Assembly: GCF_000264765.2 (NCBI RefSeq)
Contig: NZ_CP006664.1
Coordinates: forward strand, 620,001 to 684,000
From: Edwardsiella anguillarum ET080813
GTDB taxonomy: Bacteria; Pseudomonadota; Gammaproteobacteria; Enterobacterales; Enterobacteriaceae
Direction: 5' to 3'
DNA: 64,000 nucleotides
Below are positions 1 to 8,158 of the stretch, piece after piece (position 1 is the stretch's first letter; every line of letters starts with the position of its first letter). Below the pieces are notes generated by a model. The model was not told the origin of the DNA and did no database searches. It was given only the letters and a program-made list of their open reading frames with translations. Both the position numbers and the translations under genes were made by a program.

Positions 1-114
1 AGCGCGTTTTTACCCGACAGCCCCAACCATCCGGAATGGCCGCAGCCCGACTGCATGCTGCAGCCCGGCGAGACCTACCGGGCCTTTACCCGCTATCAGT
101 TCACGCTACGCTGA
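1..114 (+). CDS. galM: Aldose 1-epimerase, C-terminal fragment (cut by window edge)
   Basis: The last 37 codons and stop of a gene entering from the left. The visible residues include FLPDSPNHPEWPQPDC and a PGETYR segment. They match the C-terminus of enterobacterial GalM (mutarotase), which interconverts alpha- and beta-aldoses for the Leloir galactose pathway in the cytoplasm. In E. coli galM sits next to gpmA, which agrees with gpmA lying 1.8 kb downstream. No catalytic residues are in the visible part, so the call rests on the tail motif and synteny. Confidence 0.85.
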   Translation, partial: SAFLPDSPNHPEWPQPDCMLQPGETYRAFTRYQFTLR

Positions 115-119
115 GCACC

Positions 120-157
120 AGCGCCGCGCGCGACGGCGCCGTCGTCCGCGCTGCGCT
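120..157. terminator. GC-rich inverted repeat between convergent galM and the anion transporter
   Basis: AGCGC at 120–124 and GCGCT at 153–157 enclose a perfect 12-bp palindrome (GACGGC/GCCGTC, 132–143). It sits between two genes that converge. Neither side has a T-run, so it may be a weak bidirectional terminator or only a stable RNA hairpin. Confidence 0.35.
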
Positions 158-174
158 GGCGGGCACGGGGTCGC

Positions 175-1554
175 TCAGCGCCAGAAGAACCAAGCGAACA
201 GGCTGAGCGCAACGATGCTGACCAGGTTTAGCCAAAAGCCGACCCGCACCATCTCCCGCTGGCGGATATAGCCCGAGCCGAACACGATGGCGTTCGGCGG
301 CGTGGCCACGGGCAGCATGAAGGCGCAGGAGGCGCCGATCCCGATCACCAGCGTCAGCAGGCTCTCCGGCATGCCCAGCGCCTTGGCGACGGTCGCGAAT
401 ACCGGCACCAGCAGTGCGGCGCTGGCGGTATTGCTGGTAAACTCGGTCAGAAAAATGATGAACGTCGCCACCGCCAGCAGAATGATAAACCAGTGGCTAT
501 GCCCAAAGATATCGGCCATGCCGCGCGCCAGGATAGCGCTGGCGCCGGAGTCCTCTAGGATCAGGCTCAGGGTCAGTCCGCCGCCGAACAGCATCAGCAC
601 CCCCCACTCCGTATTGCGCTGGATCTGCTCCCAGCTGGCCACGCCGGTGGCGCCGATCAGCACCGCGGCCGACACCGCAACCAGGGTATCGAACTGCTTG
701 ATCCCGCCCAGCAGGGCGCTGAGCTGGACGCTGAAGATCCAGCCGAAAACCGTCAGCCCAAAGATAACCAGCGCAATCAGGCGCGGCAGGGTCCACTCCA
801 GCGTCTCCACCTGCAGCGCTACCCGGTGCTTCAGGTTAGGGCGCAGTATCAGGTAAAGCAGCCCCATCATCAGCGGCATCATCACCACCATCACCGGGAT
901 GCCAAACTTCATCCAGGTGAGGAAGTCGACCCCCAGCTGCGCCGCGGCGATGGCGTTGGGCGGGCTACCCACCAGGGTGCCAAGGCCGCCGATGCTGGCG
1001 CTGTAGGCGACCCCCAGCAGCAGAAACACATAGGTGTTACGCTCGCGCGCCGGATCCAGGTTGGCCAGGATCCCCAGCGCCAGCGGCAGCATCATCGCCG
1101 CCGTCGCCGTATTGCTGATCCACATGGAGAGCGCCGCGGTGACGCTGAACAGCATCAACACCGCCCTCCCCATGCGCCCGCCGGCCAGCAGCAGTAGCCG
1201 GTTGGCGATCAGGCGATCCAGCCCCTGCACGTGCAGCGCCGTCGCCAGCACAAAGCCGCCGAAGAACAGAAAGATGGTCGGGTTAGAAAAAGACTTCAGC
1301 GCGCCGCCGGCGTCCAGCAGTCCAAAGCCGATCGCCAGCAGCGGCACCAGCAGCGCCGTGATGGTCACGTGCACCGCCTCCGTCAGCCACAGCACGCCGA
1401 TAAACACGGTCAGCGCCAGGCCGATATTGGCTTTTTCCTCAAAAGGCAGGGTATTGAGCAGCAGCAGCAGCAGCGCGATATCGAGCGCGATAATCACTAA
1501 GCCCCGCTGCGACGGCGGGCTGGCCACTGCAGCGGTCAACGGGGTTGCTTCCAT
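175..1554 (-). CDS. DASS (SLC13) family anion/dicarboxylate symporter
   Basis: Predicted inner-membrane protein of 459 aa with about 11–12 hydrophobic segments. Two SNT motifs occur, SNTATAAMMLP in the first half and TSNTASAALLVP in the second. In the divalent anion:Na+ symporter family these bind Na+ and the substrate carboxylate. GSPPNAIA and TPPNAIVFGSGYI are also family signatures. The likely substrate is a C4-dicarboxylate or related carboxylate, but specificity cannot be read from sequence. The start is supported by AGAGAGG six bases upstream. It is transcribed alone and converges on galM. E. coli has no equivalent between galM and gpmA, so it is a lineage-specific insertion here. Confidence 0.8.
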   Translation of the reverse strand: MEATPLTAAVASPPSQRGLVIIALDIALLLLLLNTLPFEEKANIGLALTVFIGVLWLTEAVHVTITALLVPLLAIGFGLLDAGGALKSFSNPTIFLFFGGFVLATALHVQGLDRLIANRLLLLAGGRMGRAVLMLFSVTAALSMWISNTATAAMMLPLALGILANLDPARERNTYVFLLLGVAYSASIGGLGTLVGSPPNAIAAAQLGVDFLTWMKFGIPVMVVMMPLMMGLLYLILRPNLKHRVALQVETLEWTLPRLIALVIFGLTVFGWIFSVQLSALLGGIKQFDTLVAVSAAVLIGATGVASWEQIQRNTEWGVLMLFGGGLTLSLILEDSGASAILARGMADIFGHSHWFIILLAVATFIIFLTEFTSNTASAALLVPVFATVAKALGMPESLLTLVIGIGASCAFMLPVATPPNAIVFGSGYIRQREMVRVGFWLNLVSIVALSLFAWFFWR

Positions 1555-1933
1555 GTGGAACCTCTCTATCCTGAATCGATGCCATATCTACCCCGCTCGG
1601 CGCCGAGGGGCCCGATACCGAGAGGAGTCAGTGCCGGACGCCGGAGCGCGGAGCAGACCTTAATGTTAACAATTGAAACAAGCCGTTAACTATAATCAAC
1701 AATCCCCCGGGGAAAAACCTCGAAGCGGCAAAAATGAGAGGCGGATAGGATCCCGTCCACGCCGGGCGCCGGCGATCGCCCGAATCGCGATCTGTCGCGG
1801 CGGCGCATCAACTACACTGAGTAGATCGCGCGGCGCGGGCGAGAAGCGCGCCGGGCGCACGCAGGGCCATTGCATTCCACGCATCATAATGATAATAATT
1901 ATCATTATAGAATCGTAATTAAGGAGTCTCACT
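1555..1933. promoter_or_regulatory. Divergent intergenic region, DASS transporter / gpmA
   Basis: A 379-bp non-coding region that must hold promoters for both flanking genes. The only sharp signal is the Fur-type palindrome at 1886–1908, listed separately. Short ORFs here have no start signal and no recognisable product. Confidence 0.6.
1886..1908. promoter_or_regulatory. Fur box upstream of gpmA
   Basis: Perfect 11+1+11 palindrome: left arm ATAATGATAAT (1886–1896), central A, right arm ATTATCATTAT (1898–1908). This is close to the 19-bp Fur consensus of GATAAT hexamers. It ends 25 bp before the gpmA start codon, so it would overlap the promoter or transcription start. Fur control of gpmA is known in E. 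coli. Iron-dependent repression of gpmA here is inferred. Confidence 0.85.
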
Positions 1934-2686
1934 ATGGCTGTCACCAAACTGGTTCTGGTCCGTCACGGCGAAAGCGAATGGAACCGGGAAAACCGCTTCA
2001 CCGGCTGGACCGACGTTGAACTGTCAGAGAAAGGGCGCCAGGAGGCGCTGGCGGCGGGCCGCCTTCTGAAGGCGCAGGGATTTTCCTTTGACGTCGCCTA
2101 CACCTCCGTGCTCAAGCGCGCCATTCATACCCTGTGGCACGTACTGGATGAGCTCGATCAGCCGTGGCTACCGGTGGAGAAATCGTGGAAGCTCAATGAG
2201 CGTCACTATGGCGCCCTGCAGGGGCTGAACAAGGCGGAGACCGCGCAGCAGTACGGCGACGAACAGGTCAAGCTGTGGCGCCGCGCCTTTGCCATCACCC
2301 CACCGGCCCTGACGCCGGACGATCCCCGCTATCCCGGCCACGATCCGCGCTATGCGGCCCTGAGCGCCGACGAGCTCCCGCTGACCGAGAGCCTGGCCAC
2401 CACCATCGAGCGGGTGATCCCCTATTGGCAGCAGCAGATCGCGCCGCGCATCGCCGCCGGCGAGCGGATCATCATCGCCGCCCACGGCAATTCGCTGCGT
2501 GCGCTGGTCAAGCACCTGGATCGCCTGAGCGAAAGCGAGATTGTCGAGCTGAATATCCCGACCGGGGTTCCGCTGGTGTATGAGTTTGACGCCGATATGC
2601 AGCCGCTGCGCCACTACTACCTTGGCGACGCCGACGAGATTGCCGCCCGCCAAGACGCCGTCGCCAATCAGGGCAAGGCGGGCTAG
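1934..2686 (+). CDS. gpmA: 2,3-bisphosphoglycerate-dependent phosphoglycerate mutase
   Basis: Interconverts 3- and 2-phosphoglycerate in glycolysis and gluconeogenesis. The 250-aa length equals E. coli GpmA. The phosphohistidine motif VRHGESEWN puts the catalytic His at residue 11, and [10 protein letters not shown] carries the second active-site His at 184. TAAGGAG lies eight bases before the ATG. A Fur box precedes it, so expression is probably iron-responsive. It converges on aroG across a stable hairpin. Confidence 0.97.
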   Translation: MAVTKLVLVRHGESEWNRENRFTGWTDVELSEKGRQEALAAGRLLKAQGFSFDVAYTSVLKRAIHTLWHVLDELDQPWLPVEKSWKLNERHYGALQGLNKAETAQQYGDEQVKLWRRAFAITPPALTPDDPRYPGHDPRYAALSADELPLTESLATTIERVIPYWQQQIAPRIAAGERIIIAAHGNSLRALVKHLDRLSESEIVELNIPTGVPLVYEFDADMQPLRHYYLGDADEIAARQDAVANQGKAG

Positions 2687-2704
2687 CCGCCTCCCCCGCT
2701 TACG

Positions 2705-2733
2705 CCGCCGCGGGGCGCTGAGCCCCGCGGCGG
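2705..2733. terminator. Hairpin between convergent gpmA and aroG
   Basis: Perfect 12-bp stem: CCGCCGCGGGGC (2705–2716), five-base loop, GCCCCGCGGCGG (2722–2733). It sits 19 bases after the gpmA stop and 10 before the aroG stop. Neither strand has a U-tract. It is probably a shared transcription end or mRNA 3' stabiliser rather than a classical intrinsic terminator. Confidence 0.5.
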
Positions 2734-2742
2734 TCAACGCGC

Positions 2743-3807
2743 CTAGGCGGTCGGCCGTGCCCGGCGCGCGCGTACCGCGTCGGCCAGCTGACGCAGGGCG
2801 CGCTCGCTGTCCTCCCAGCCGATGCAGGCATCAGTGACGCTCTGCCCGTAGCGCAGCGCCTTGCCGCCGTCCGGGTTCTGATTTCCCTCCACCAGGTGGC
2901 TTTCGATCATCACCCCCATGATAGCCTGCTCACCGGCGGCCATCTGGGCGCAGACATCCTCGCATACCGCCATCTGGCGCTTGAACTGCTTGCTGCTGTT
3001 CGCATGGCTGAAGTCGATCATCAGCCGCGGCGGCAAACCGGCCTGACGCAAACCCGTCTTCACCGCCTGTACGTCTGCGGCGCTGTAGTTGGGGCTCTTG
3101 CCGCCGCGCAGAATAATGTGGCAGTCGCCGTTGCCGCGGGTATTGACGATGGCCGAGTGTCCCCACTTGGTCACCGACAGGAAGCAGTGCGGCGCCCCGG
3201 CGGCGTTGATGGCGTCGATAGCCACCTTGATGGTGCCATCGGTGCCATTTTTAAAGCCCACCGGGCAGGAGAGCCCCGAGGCCAGCTCGCGGTGCACCTG
3301 CGACTCGGTGGTCCGCGCCCCAATGGCACCCCAGCTCATCAGATCAGCCAGATACTGCGGGGTGATCATGTCGAGAAACTCCCCGGCGGTTGGCATTCCG
3401 CTGTCGTTGATCTCCAGCAGCAGGCGACGAGCGCTGCGCAGGCCGTCGTTGATGCAGTAGCTGCCGTCCATGTGCGGATCGTTGATCAGTCCCTTCCAGC
3501 CCACGGTGGTACGCGGCTTCTCAAAGTAAACGCGCATCACAATCTCCAGCTCGCCGGCCAGCGCGCTGCGCAGCGCCAGCAGGCGGGAGGCATACTCCTT
3601 CGCCGCCTGCGGATCGTGGATGGAACAGGGGCCGATGATCACCAGCAGGCGATCGTCCTGCCCCTGTAAGATTCGGTGAATAGCGCTACGGGTCTGCGAC
3701 ACCGTGCCGGCCGCACAGGCGGTGGCTGGAAAGGCCTCCAGCAGCGCCACCGGCGGCAGCAGTTCCTTGATCTGTGTAATCCGTAAATCGTCGTTCTGAT
3801 AGCTCAT
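2743..3807 (-). CDS. aroG: 3-deoxy-7-phosphoheptulonate synthase (DAHP synthase), AroG type
   Basis: Condenses phosphoenolpyruvate with erythrose 4-phosphate, the first step of the shikimate pathway. The protein has 354 aa against 350 in E. coli AroG. It starts MSYQNDDLRITQIKELLPP and contains IGPCSIHDP with the metal-binding Cys, and KPRTTVGWKGL in the active site. The N-terminus resembles the phenylalanine-sensitive AroG isozyme more than AroF or AroH. Upstream at 3877–3894 there is only half a TyrR-like box (TGTAAA), so TyrR control is not clear. In E. coli ybgS-zitB-pnuC-nadA follow in this neighbourhood; here the tRNA-Lys array follows directly. Confidence 0.96.
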   Translation of the reverse strand: MSYQNDDLRITQIKELLPPVALLEAFPATACAAGTVSQTRSAIHRILQGQDDRLLVIIGPCSIHDPQAAKEYASRLLALRSALAGELEIVMRVYFEKPRTTVGWKGLINDPHMDGSYCINDGLRSARRLLLEINDSGMPTAGEFLDMITPQYLADLMSWGAIGARTTESQVHRELASGLSCPVGFKNGTDGTIKVAIDAINAAGAPHCFLSVTKWGHSAIVNTRGNGDCHIILRGGKSPNYSAADVQAVKTGLRQAGLPPRLMIDFSHANSSKQFKRQMAVCEDVCAQMAAGEQAIMGVMIESHLVEGNQNPDGGKALRYGQSVTDACIGWEDSERALRQLADAVRARRARPTA

Positions 3808-4275
3808 AGTGCATCCATCGTGTCGTAGAAAAGGCGTATAGCGATACTTTTCAATCTATCCGCTTTCTCACGCCGTTGTAAACGATGGGATCCATCGCCG
3901 CCGTTTTATATAGTTAATTGATATATATAAATAAAATAACGACTCCGAAATATCACTCTAGATTAATCGGTGCATTTGAAGTATCAAAATGATGAAAGCG
4001 CTTAGCGACAGACTAATTCACTGGCGTCACCGCCGCCGCGCGCAAATATCGAAGCTCGCTGGGTGGGCGGGAAATCGAAGCCGGCAGCGCGCGATCGGTG
4101 AGACATCGAGCCAGGATGGAACATGCGTGCGGCATAAGGGAGCGAAGGGTGGCGGACGGTCCGGCGCGGCGCATGATCGGTCGCGCAGAGTGACGCAGCT
4201 GACGCCCGGCCCTAAGTGGCCATCGCCAAGCGGTGCTGTCCTGCACGCTAAACATCGATTTCTTATCGCGGAGAG
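3808..4275. other. aroG promoter region and distal spacer of the tRNA-Lys array
   Basis: 468 bp without a gene. The half next to aroG (3808–3990) is AT-rich and should hold the aroG promoter. The half next to the tRNA array (about 4178–4275) is a diverged copy of the repeat found between the tRNA genes. It includes GCCATCGCC and CACGCTAAAC blocks. No clear terminator with a T-run is visible downstream of the last tRNA. Confidence 0.5.
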
Positions 4276-4351
4276 TGGTGGGTCGTGCAGGATTCGAACC
4301 TGCGACCAATTGATTAAAAGTCAACTGCTCTACCAACTGAGCTAACGACCC
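4276..4351 (-). tRNA. tRNA-Lys (UUU), promoter-distal copy
   Basis: A 76-nt cloverleaf with encoded CCA: acceptor GGGTCGT/ACGACCC, anticodon loop CTTTTAA with anticodon TTT, and T-arm GGTTCGAATCC. The sequence is the same as the other four copies and matches the enterobacterial lysT family. It is the last gene of the array in the direction of transcription. Confidence 0.97.
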
Positions 4352-4501
4352 GCGTCGTGAGGTGCGGCCTATTGCAGAGTGTCGCCGTCGGATGGAGAAC
4401 GCGGAGATCGTGCGGAATGACGCGGCTGACGCCTCGCCCTGATGGGCCATCGCCAGGCGATGTATCCTTACACGCTGAATACCGGTTTCTCATCGCGAGA
4501 A

Positions 4502-4577
4502 TGGTGGGTCGTGCAGGATTCGAACCTGCGACCAATTGATTAAAAGTCAACTGCTCTACCAACTGAGCTAACGACCC
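4502..4577 (-). tRNA. tRNA-Lys (UUU)
   Basis: Identical 76-nt tRNA with anticodon TTT and encoded CCA. The 150-bp spacer to the next copy (4352–4501) is homologous along its length to the 4946–5093 spacer. This suggests that tRNA plus spacer was duplicated as a unit. Confidence 0.97.
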
Positions 4578-4618
4578 GCTCGATGTGTCACCTTACTCTG
4601 TTTCGCCACCCAAAATCA

Positions 4619-4694
4619 TGGTGGGTCGTGCAGGATTCGAACCTGCGACCAATTGATTAAAAGTCAACTGCTCTACCAACTGAGCTAACGACCC
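4619..4694 (-). tRNA. tRNA-Lys (UUU)
   Basis: Identical 76-nt tRNA with anticodon TTT and encoded CCA. The spacer to its lower neighbour is only 41 bp (4578–4618) and lacks the longer repeated block. Confidence 0.97.
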
Positions 4695-4869
4695 TTACAG
4701 AGTAGTGCCAACAGAAAAACCAGACGGCTAAGATAGCCTGAGAAATGCGTGTGTTACCACACCTTACTCGCCGTGCCTCACCCTCGGAATGGCGGCTGGT
4801 GCAGGATGATAATGCCATCGCCAAGCGACGTTATCCCTCACGCTAAATACCGATCTCTCATCGCGAGAA

Positions 4870-4945
4870 TGGTGGGTCGTGCAGGATTCGAACCTGCGAC
4901 CAATTGATTAAAAGTCAACTGCTCTACCAACTGAGCTAACGACCC
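4870..4945 (-). tRNA. tRNA-Lys (UUU)
   Basis: Identical 76-nt tRNA with anticodon TTT and encoded CCA. The downstream spacer (4695–4869) contains a shortened version of the repeat. It has GGTGCAGGAT near 4795, resembling the tRNA 3' end. Confidence 0.97.
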
Positions 4946-5093
4946 GCACCGTGGTTTACTGCCTATTACAGAATGTCACTCACCAGAATGTGCGGTGGGT
5001 CGTGCTGGATGACGCGGCTTACGCCTCGCCCTGATGGGCCATCGCCAGGCGATGTTATCCTTCACGCTAAACACCGATTTCTCATCGGGAAAA

Positions 5094-5169
5094 TGGTGGG
5101 TCGTGCAGGATTCGAACCTGCGACCAATTGATTAAAAGTCAACTGCTCTACCAACTGAGCTAACGACCC
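5094..5169 (-). tRNA. tRNA-Lys (UUU), promoter-proximal copy
   Basis: Identical 76-nt tRNA with anticodon TTT and encoded CCA. It is the first gene after the promoter at 5224–5251, so all five are probably cut from one precursor. In E. coli the corresponding operon alternates lysine and valine tRNAs; no valine tRNA is present here. Confidence 0.97.
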
Positions 5170-5223
5170 ATTCCGTAATGCCGCCGCGACTCGGTTTACA
5201 CTTTGTCTTGGCAACGGCGGCAT

Positions 5224-5251
5224 ATATTACCCATTTATCTCGACAGCGCAA
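5224..5251 (-). promoter_or_regulatory. Promoter of the tRNA-Lys array
   Basis: On the minus strand: -35 TTGCGC (5246–5251), 16-bp spacer, -10 TAATAT (5224–5229). It is followed by a GC-rich stretch (GCCGCCG) like the discriminator of stringently controlled stable-RNA promoters. The first mature tRNA begins about 55 bases downstream, leaving a short 5' leader for processing. Confidence 0.7.
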
Positions 5252-5343
5252 CCAAAAATTCTCAGAATCCGGTCAATTGCTTGCGCTTCATACACCCGGG
5301 CGCGGAAAACAGGCAATACGCCTGATTTCCGTCCCGTTTAGGG

Positions 5344-6138
5344 TTATCCCATGCGTTTTTGCGCCAGCTTGGCCGCATCGCTGTTCGGATATTGTTTGAT
5401 CACCTGCTGGTAAACGGCGTTGGCCTTATCGGTCTGCCCCTTCTCCTGCATGATCACGCCGACCTTATACATAGACTCCGCGGCCTTGGGCGATTTGGGG
5501 TAGTTTTTTACCACCACGGCATAATAATAGGCCGCATCGTCCTTTTTCCCCTTGCTGTAAAACAGCTGCCCCAGCCAGTAGTTGGCGTTGGGCTGATAGG
5601 TGGAGTCCGGGTACTGTTTGATAAAGGTCTGGAAAGCCGAAATCGCCTGATCGTTCTGCTTCTTCACCAGCACCAGATCGACGGCGCGGTTATAGTCCGC
5701 GTTGGCGTCACCGCCGCTGGCGGCCGCCTGTGGGGTCGCCGTCGCCGGCGCGCTGGCCTCCGCCGCCTGGGCGGGTGCTGTCGCTGCCGTCGAAGACGCT
5801 GCCGCGCCCTGAGCCGCGCTGCCGCTGCCGCTGCTCAGAGAGTCCATCTGCTGATAGATCTGTTTCTGGCGTTCCACGATCTGATTCAGTTGATATTGGT
5901 TTTCCTGGATCTGCCCGCGCAGGGTGTCAATATCACGCTGGTTATCGGAAAGCTGTTGCTGAAGCTGAGTCAACAGCTGGCCCTGAGCGTTGGTAATACG
6001 CTCAAGGGAGGTCACCCGGTCTTCCACCGAGCCGGAGCCGACGCTACTGATTGGCGCTTGGGCAGTAGCGGCCCAGGGGGCCGCTACGCCAACCAGTAAC
6101 GACAGACCCATCATATGACGTCTGAAGTTACTGCTCAT
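5344..6138 (-). CDS. cpoB: Cell division coordinator CpoB (Tol-associated TPR protein)
   Basis: Periplasmic protein of 264 aa, formerly YbgF. It interacts with TolA and PBP1B to couple outer-membrane constriction with peptidoglycan synthesis. The signal peptide ends near AATAQAP. A coiled-coil follows at about residues 35–95 (LTQLQQQLSDNQRDIDTLRGQ), which trimerises family members. Next come an Ala/Pro-rich linker and, from about residue 145, TPR repeats (DYNRAVDLVLVKKQNDQAISAF). It is the last gene of the tol-pal cluster, 24 bp after pal. The tRNA-Lys promoter lies just downstream, as in E. coli. Confidence 0.95.
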   Translation of the reverse strand: MSSNFRRHMMGLSLLVGVAAPWAATAQAPISSVGSGSVEDRVTSLERITNAQGQLLTQLQQQLSDNQRDIDTLRGQIQENQYQLNQIVERQKQIYQQMDSLSSGSGSAAQGAAASSTAATAPAQAAEASAPATATPQAAASGGDANADYNRAVDLVLVKKQNDQAISAFQTFIKQYPDSTYQPNANYWLGQLFYSKGKKDDAAYYYAVVVKNYPKSPKAAESMYKVGVIMQEKGQTDKANAVYQQVIKQYPNSDAAKLAQKRMG

Positions 6139-6162
6139 TCGCTACTCGTCTAGGTAACAGAA

Positions 6163-6675
6163 TTAGTAGACCAGTACGGCACGACGGTTTTTAGCGTATG
6201 CCGCTTCGTCGTGACCCAGTACCGCAGGCTTCTCTTTACCGTAGGAAACGATATCGATCTGATCGGCGCTAACGCCTTTACCCTGCAGATACATCTTCAC
6301 CGCATTGGCGCGACGTTCGCCCAGCGCGATGTTGTACTCCGGGGTACCGCGCTCGTCGGTATGGCCTTCTACGGTGACTTTGTAGGACGGGTTGCTGCGC
6401 AGGAACGCCGCGTGGGCATCCAGCTCCTGCATGTAGTCCGGCGTCACGTCGTATTTATCCAGGCCGAAGTAAACGATGTTGTTTTTCTGCAGCTCCTGCA
6501 TCTGCAAACGAGCCTGTTCATCAGAAGAGAGATTGCTGCTGCTGTTTTCCATACCGTTGGCGCCCATGCCCATACCGGACTGATCGTCATTGGTGTTTTT
6601 CTTTGAACTACAGGCAGCCACGGCCATGATCGGCAGTACCAGCATCAGCCCCTTGAGAACTTTGTTCAGTTGCAT
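6163..6675 (-). CDS. pal: Peptidoglycan-associated lipoprotein Pal
   Basis: Outer-membrane lipoprotein that binds peptidoglycan and TolB. The 170-aa precursor has a lipobox at MAVAACSS, so the lipidated Cys is at about residue 22. A Ser/Asn-rich linker follows, then an OmpA-C-like domain with [22 protein letters not shown], the meso-diaminopimelate-binding motif. Length and sequence match enterobacterial Pal. It lies between tolB and cpoB on the same strand and is presumably co-transcribed with them. Confidence 0.97.
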   Translation of the reverse strand: MQLNKVLKGLMLVLPIMAVAACSSKKNTNDDQSGMGMGANGMENSSSNLSSDEQARLQMQELQKNNIVYFGLDKYDVTPDYMQELDAHAAFLRSNPSYKVTVEGHTDERGTPEYNIALGERRANAVKMYLQGKGVSADQIDIVSYGKEKPAVLGHDEAAYAKNRRAVLVY

Positions 6676-6721
6676 CTTATTGATCCTTTTAAATTTATAT
6701 AAGTATAGTTTTATTCATGCA

Positions 6722-8014
6722 TCACAGATACGGCGACCAGGCAGGGAACTTAACCTGACCATCGGTAGCCGGAAGACGCGCTTTAAAACGCCCGTCTATC
6801 GATACTAACTGCAGCACGGAGCCCAGTCCCTGGGTAGAACTGTAAATCACCATGGTGCCGTTCGGCGCGATACTCGGCGTTTCATCCAGGAACGTATCCG
6901 TCAGAACCTGAGTGGCATTCGTTCCAAGATCCAGTTTAGCGATATGCTGCGCGCCTGCATTGCTGCTCACCATGACCAGGAATTTCCCGTCAGGGCTCAC
7001 TTCGGCATCCTGATTCTGGGAGCCTTCCCAGGTCAGGCGCTGCGCGGCACCGCCGTTGATGTTCATTTTATAAATCTGCGGCCGGCCGGCCTGGTCAGAG
7101 GTAAAGGCCAGGTTTTGGCTGTCCGGGAACCAGGTCGGCTCCGTGTTGTTGCTGCGGCCATCGGTCACCTGACGGATGGCGCCGGAGGCCAGATCCATCA
7201 CGTACAGGTTGAGGCTGCCGGTCTTGGAGAGCGCAAACGCCAGCTTGCTGCCGTCCGGAGAGAAGGCCGGGGAGCCGTTGTGGCGCGGGAAAGAGGCCAC
7301 CTGACGGATCGCACCGTTAGAGAGGGTCTGGATCACCAGCGCCGAACGGCCGCTCTCAAAGGTCACGTAGGCCAGCTTGCTGCCGTCCGGCGACCAGGCC
7401 GGCGACATCAGCGGCTCGGCGGAGCGATGCACCACAAACTGGTTGTAACCATCGTAGTCGGCCACGCGTAGCTCATAGGGGAACTGACCGCCGTTGGTCT
7501 GCACCACATAGGCGATGCGGGTGCGGAAGGCCCCCTTGATACCGGTCAGCTTCTCAAACACCTCGTCGCTGGCGGTATGGGCGGCGTAGCGCAGCCACTG
7601 CTTGGTCACCTTATACTGATTCTGCGCCAGCACGCTGCCCGGGTTCCCGGAGGTATCCACCAGCTGGTAGGAGACCAGATAGCTACCGTCCGCGCCAGGC
7701 TGCACCTGACCGACCACCACGGCGTCGATCCCCAGCGCTGTCCAGGCGGCCGGGGTGACCTCGGCGGCCGTCGACGGCTGCTGCGGCATCCGGCTGGCAT
7801 CGATCGGGTTAAACTTACCGCTGTTGCGCAGATCGGCGGCGATGATTCCGCCGATATTCTCCGGCGCCGCGCCCGGCCCCATCCACTTAAAGGGAACTAC
7901 GCCAATCGGGCGGGCAGAGTCTACCCCTTGGGTTATCACGATTCGGACTTCGGCATGGAGCACGCTGGCCCACAGGACGAGAAGCCCCACCATCAAACGA
8001 AACGCCTGCTTCAT
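6722..8014 (-). CDS. tolB: Tol-Pal system protein TolB
   Basis: Periplasmic beta-propeller that links TolA to Pal. The start chosen is [10 protein letters not shown] because it begins a signal peptide ([11 protein letters not shown] then EVRIVI, the TolA-binding N-terminus) and has AAGGGAG upstream. A longer reading starting 30 bases upstream adds charged residues with no support. The mature part has an N-terminal domain and WD-like blades with repeated SPDGSKLA(Y/F) motifs at about residues 210–390. The 430-aa length equals that of E. coli TolB. Confidence 0.96.
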   Translation of the reverse strand: MKQAFRLMVGLLVLWASVLHAEVRIVITQGVDSARPIGVVPFKWMGPGAAPENIGGIIAADLRNSGKFNPIDASRMPQQPSTAAEVTPAAWTALGIDAVVVGQVQPGADGSYLVSYQLVDTSGNPGSVLAQNQYKVTKQWLRYAAHTASDEVFEKLTGIKGAFRTRIAYVVQTNGGQFPYELRVADYDGYNQFVVHRSAEPLMSPAWSPDGSKLAYVTFESGRSALVIQTLSNGAIRQVASFPRHNGSPAFSPDGSKLAFALSKTGSLNLYVMDLASGAIRQVTDGRSNNTEPTWFPDSQNLAFTSDQAGRPQIYKMNINGGAAQRLTWEGSQNQDAEVSPDGKFLVMVSSNAGAQHIAKLDLGTNATQVLTDTFLDETPSIAPNGTMVIYSSTQGLGSVLQLVSIDGRFKARLPATDGQVKFPAWSPYL

Positions 8015-8158
8015 CTTATCTCCCTTATCCGACCCTCTGGCCACGATAAATTAGCAGAATTTTAACAAATCAATGTCAACAACACTACATGCCGCCGCAG
8101 AAGTCCATCGGCCGAATCCGATAACGATCCGCCGATCGCCGCCGCGGCGCCGAGTTCA

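Larger units (their letters stand above)
4352..5093 (-). repeat. Spacer repeats with tRNA 3'-end remnants (rtT-like)
   Basis: The spacers at 4352–4501 and 4946–5093 are homologous along their length. Parts recur at 4789–4869 and 4178–4275. Each long copy carries a block with CATCGCC-A-GGCGATG-type dyad symmetry and ACGCTAAAC. The 4946–5093 copy also has an imperfect copy of the tRNA 3' terminus (GGTGGGTCGTGCTGGAT, 4994–5010; the true gene has GCAGGATTC). Such tRNA-end repeats recall the rtT units of the E. coli tyrT locus. The sequences themselves are not claimed to be related. Confidence 0.65.

Noticed and set aside
3877-3894. TyrR box upstream of aroG
   Set aside because: Only the TGTAAA half matches; the other half has three of six bases, so it was not listed as a site.
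4013-4562. Small frames covering the tRNA-Lys genes
   Set aside because: They are translations of tRNA sequence (typical SSVGRAVDF-like strings) and not genes.
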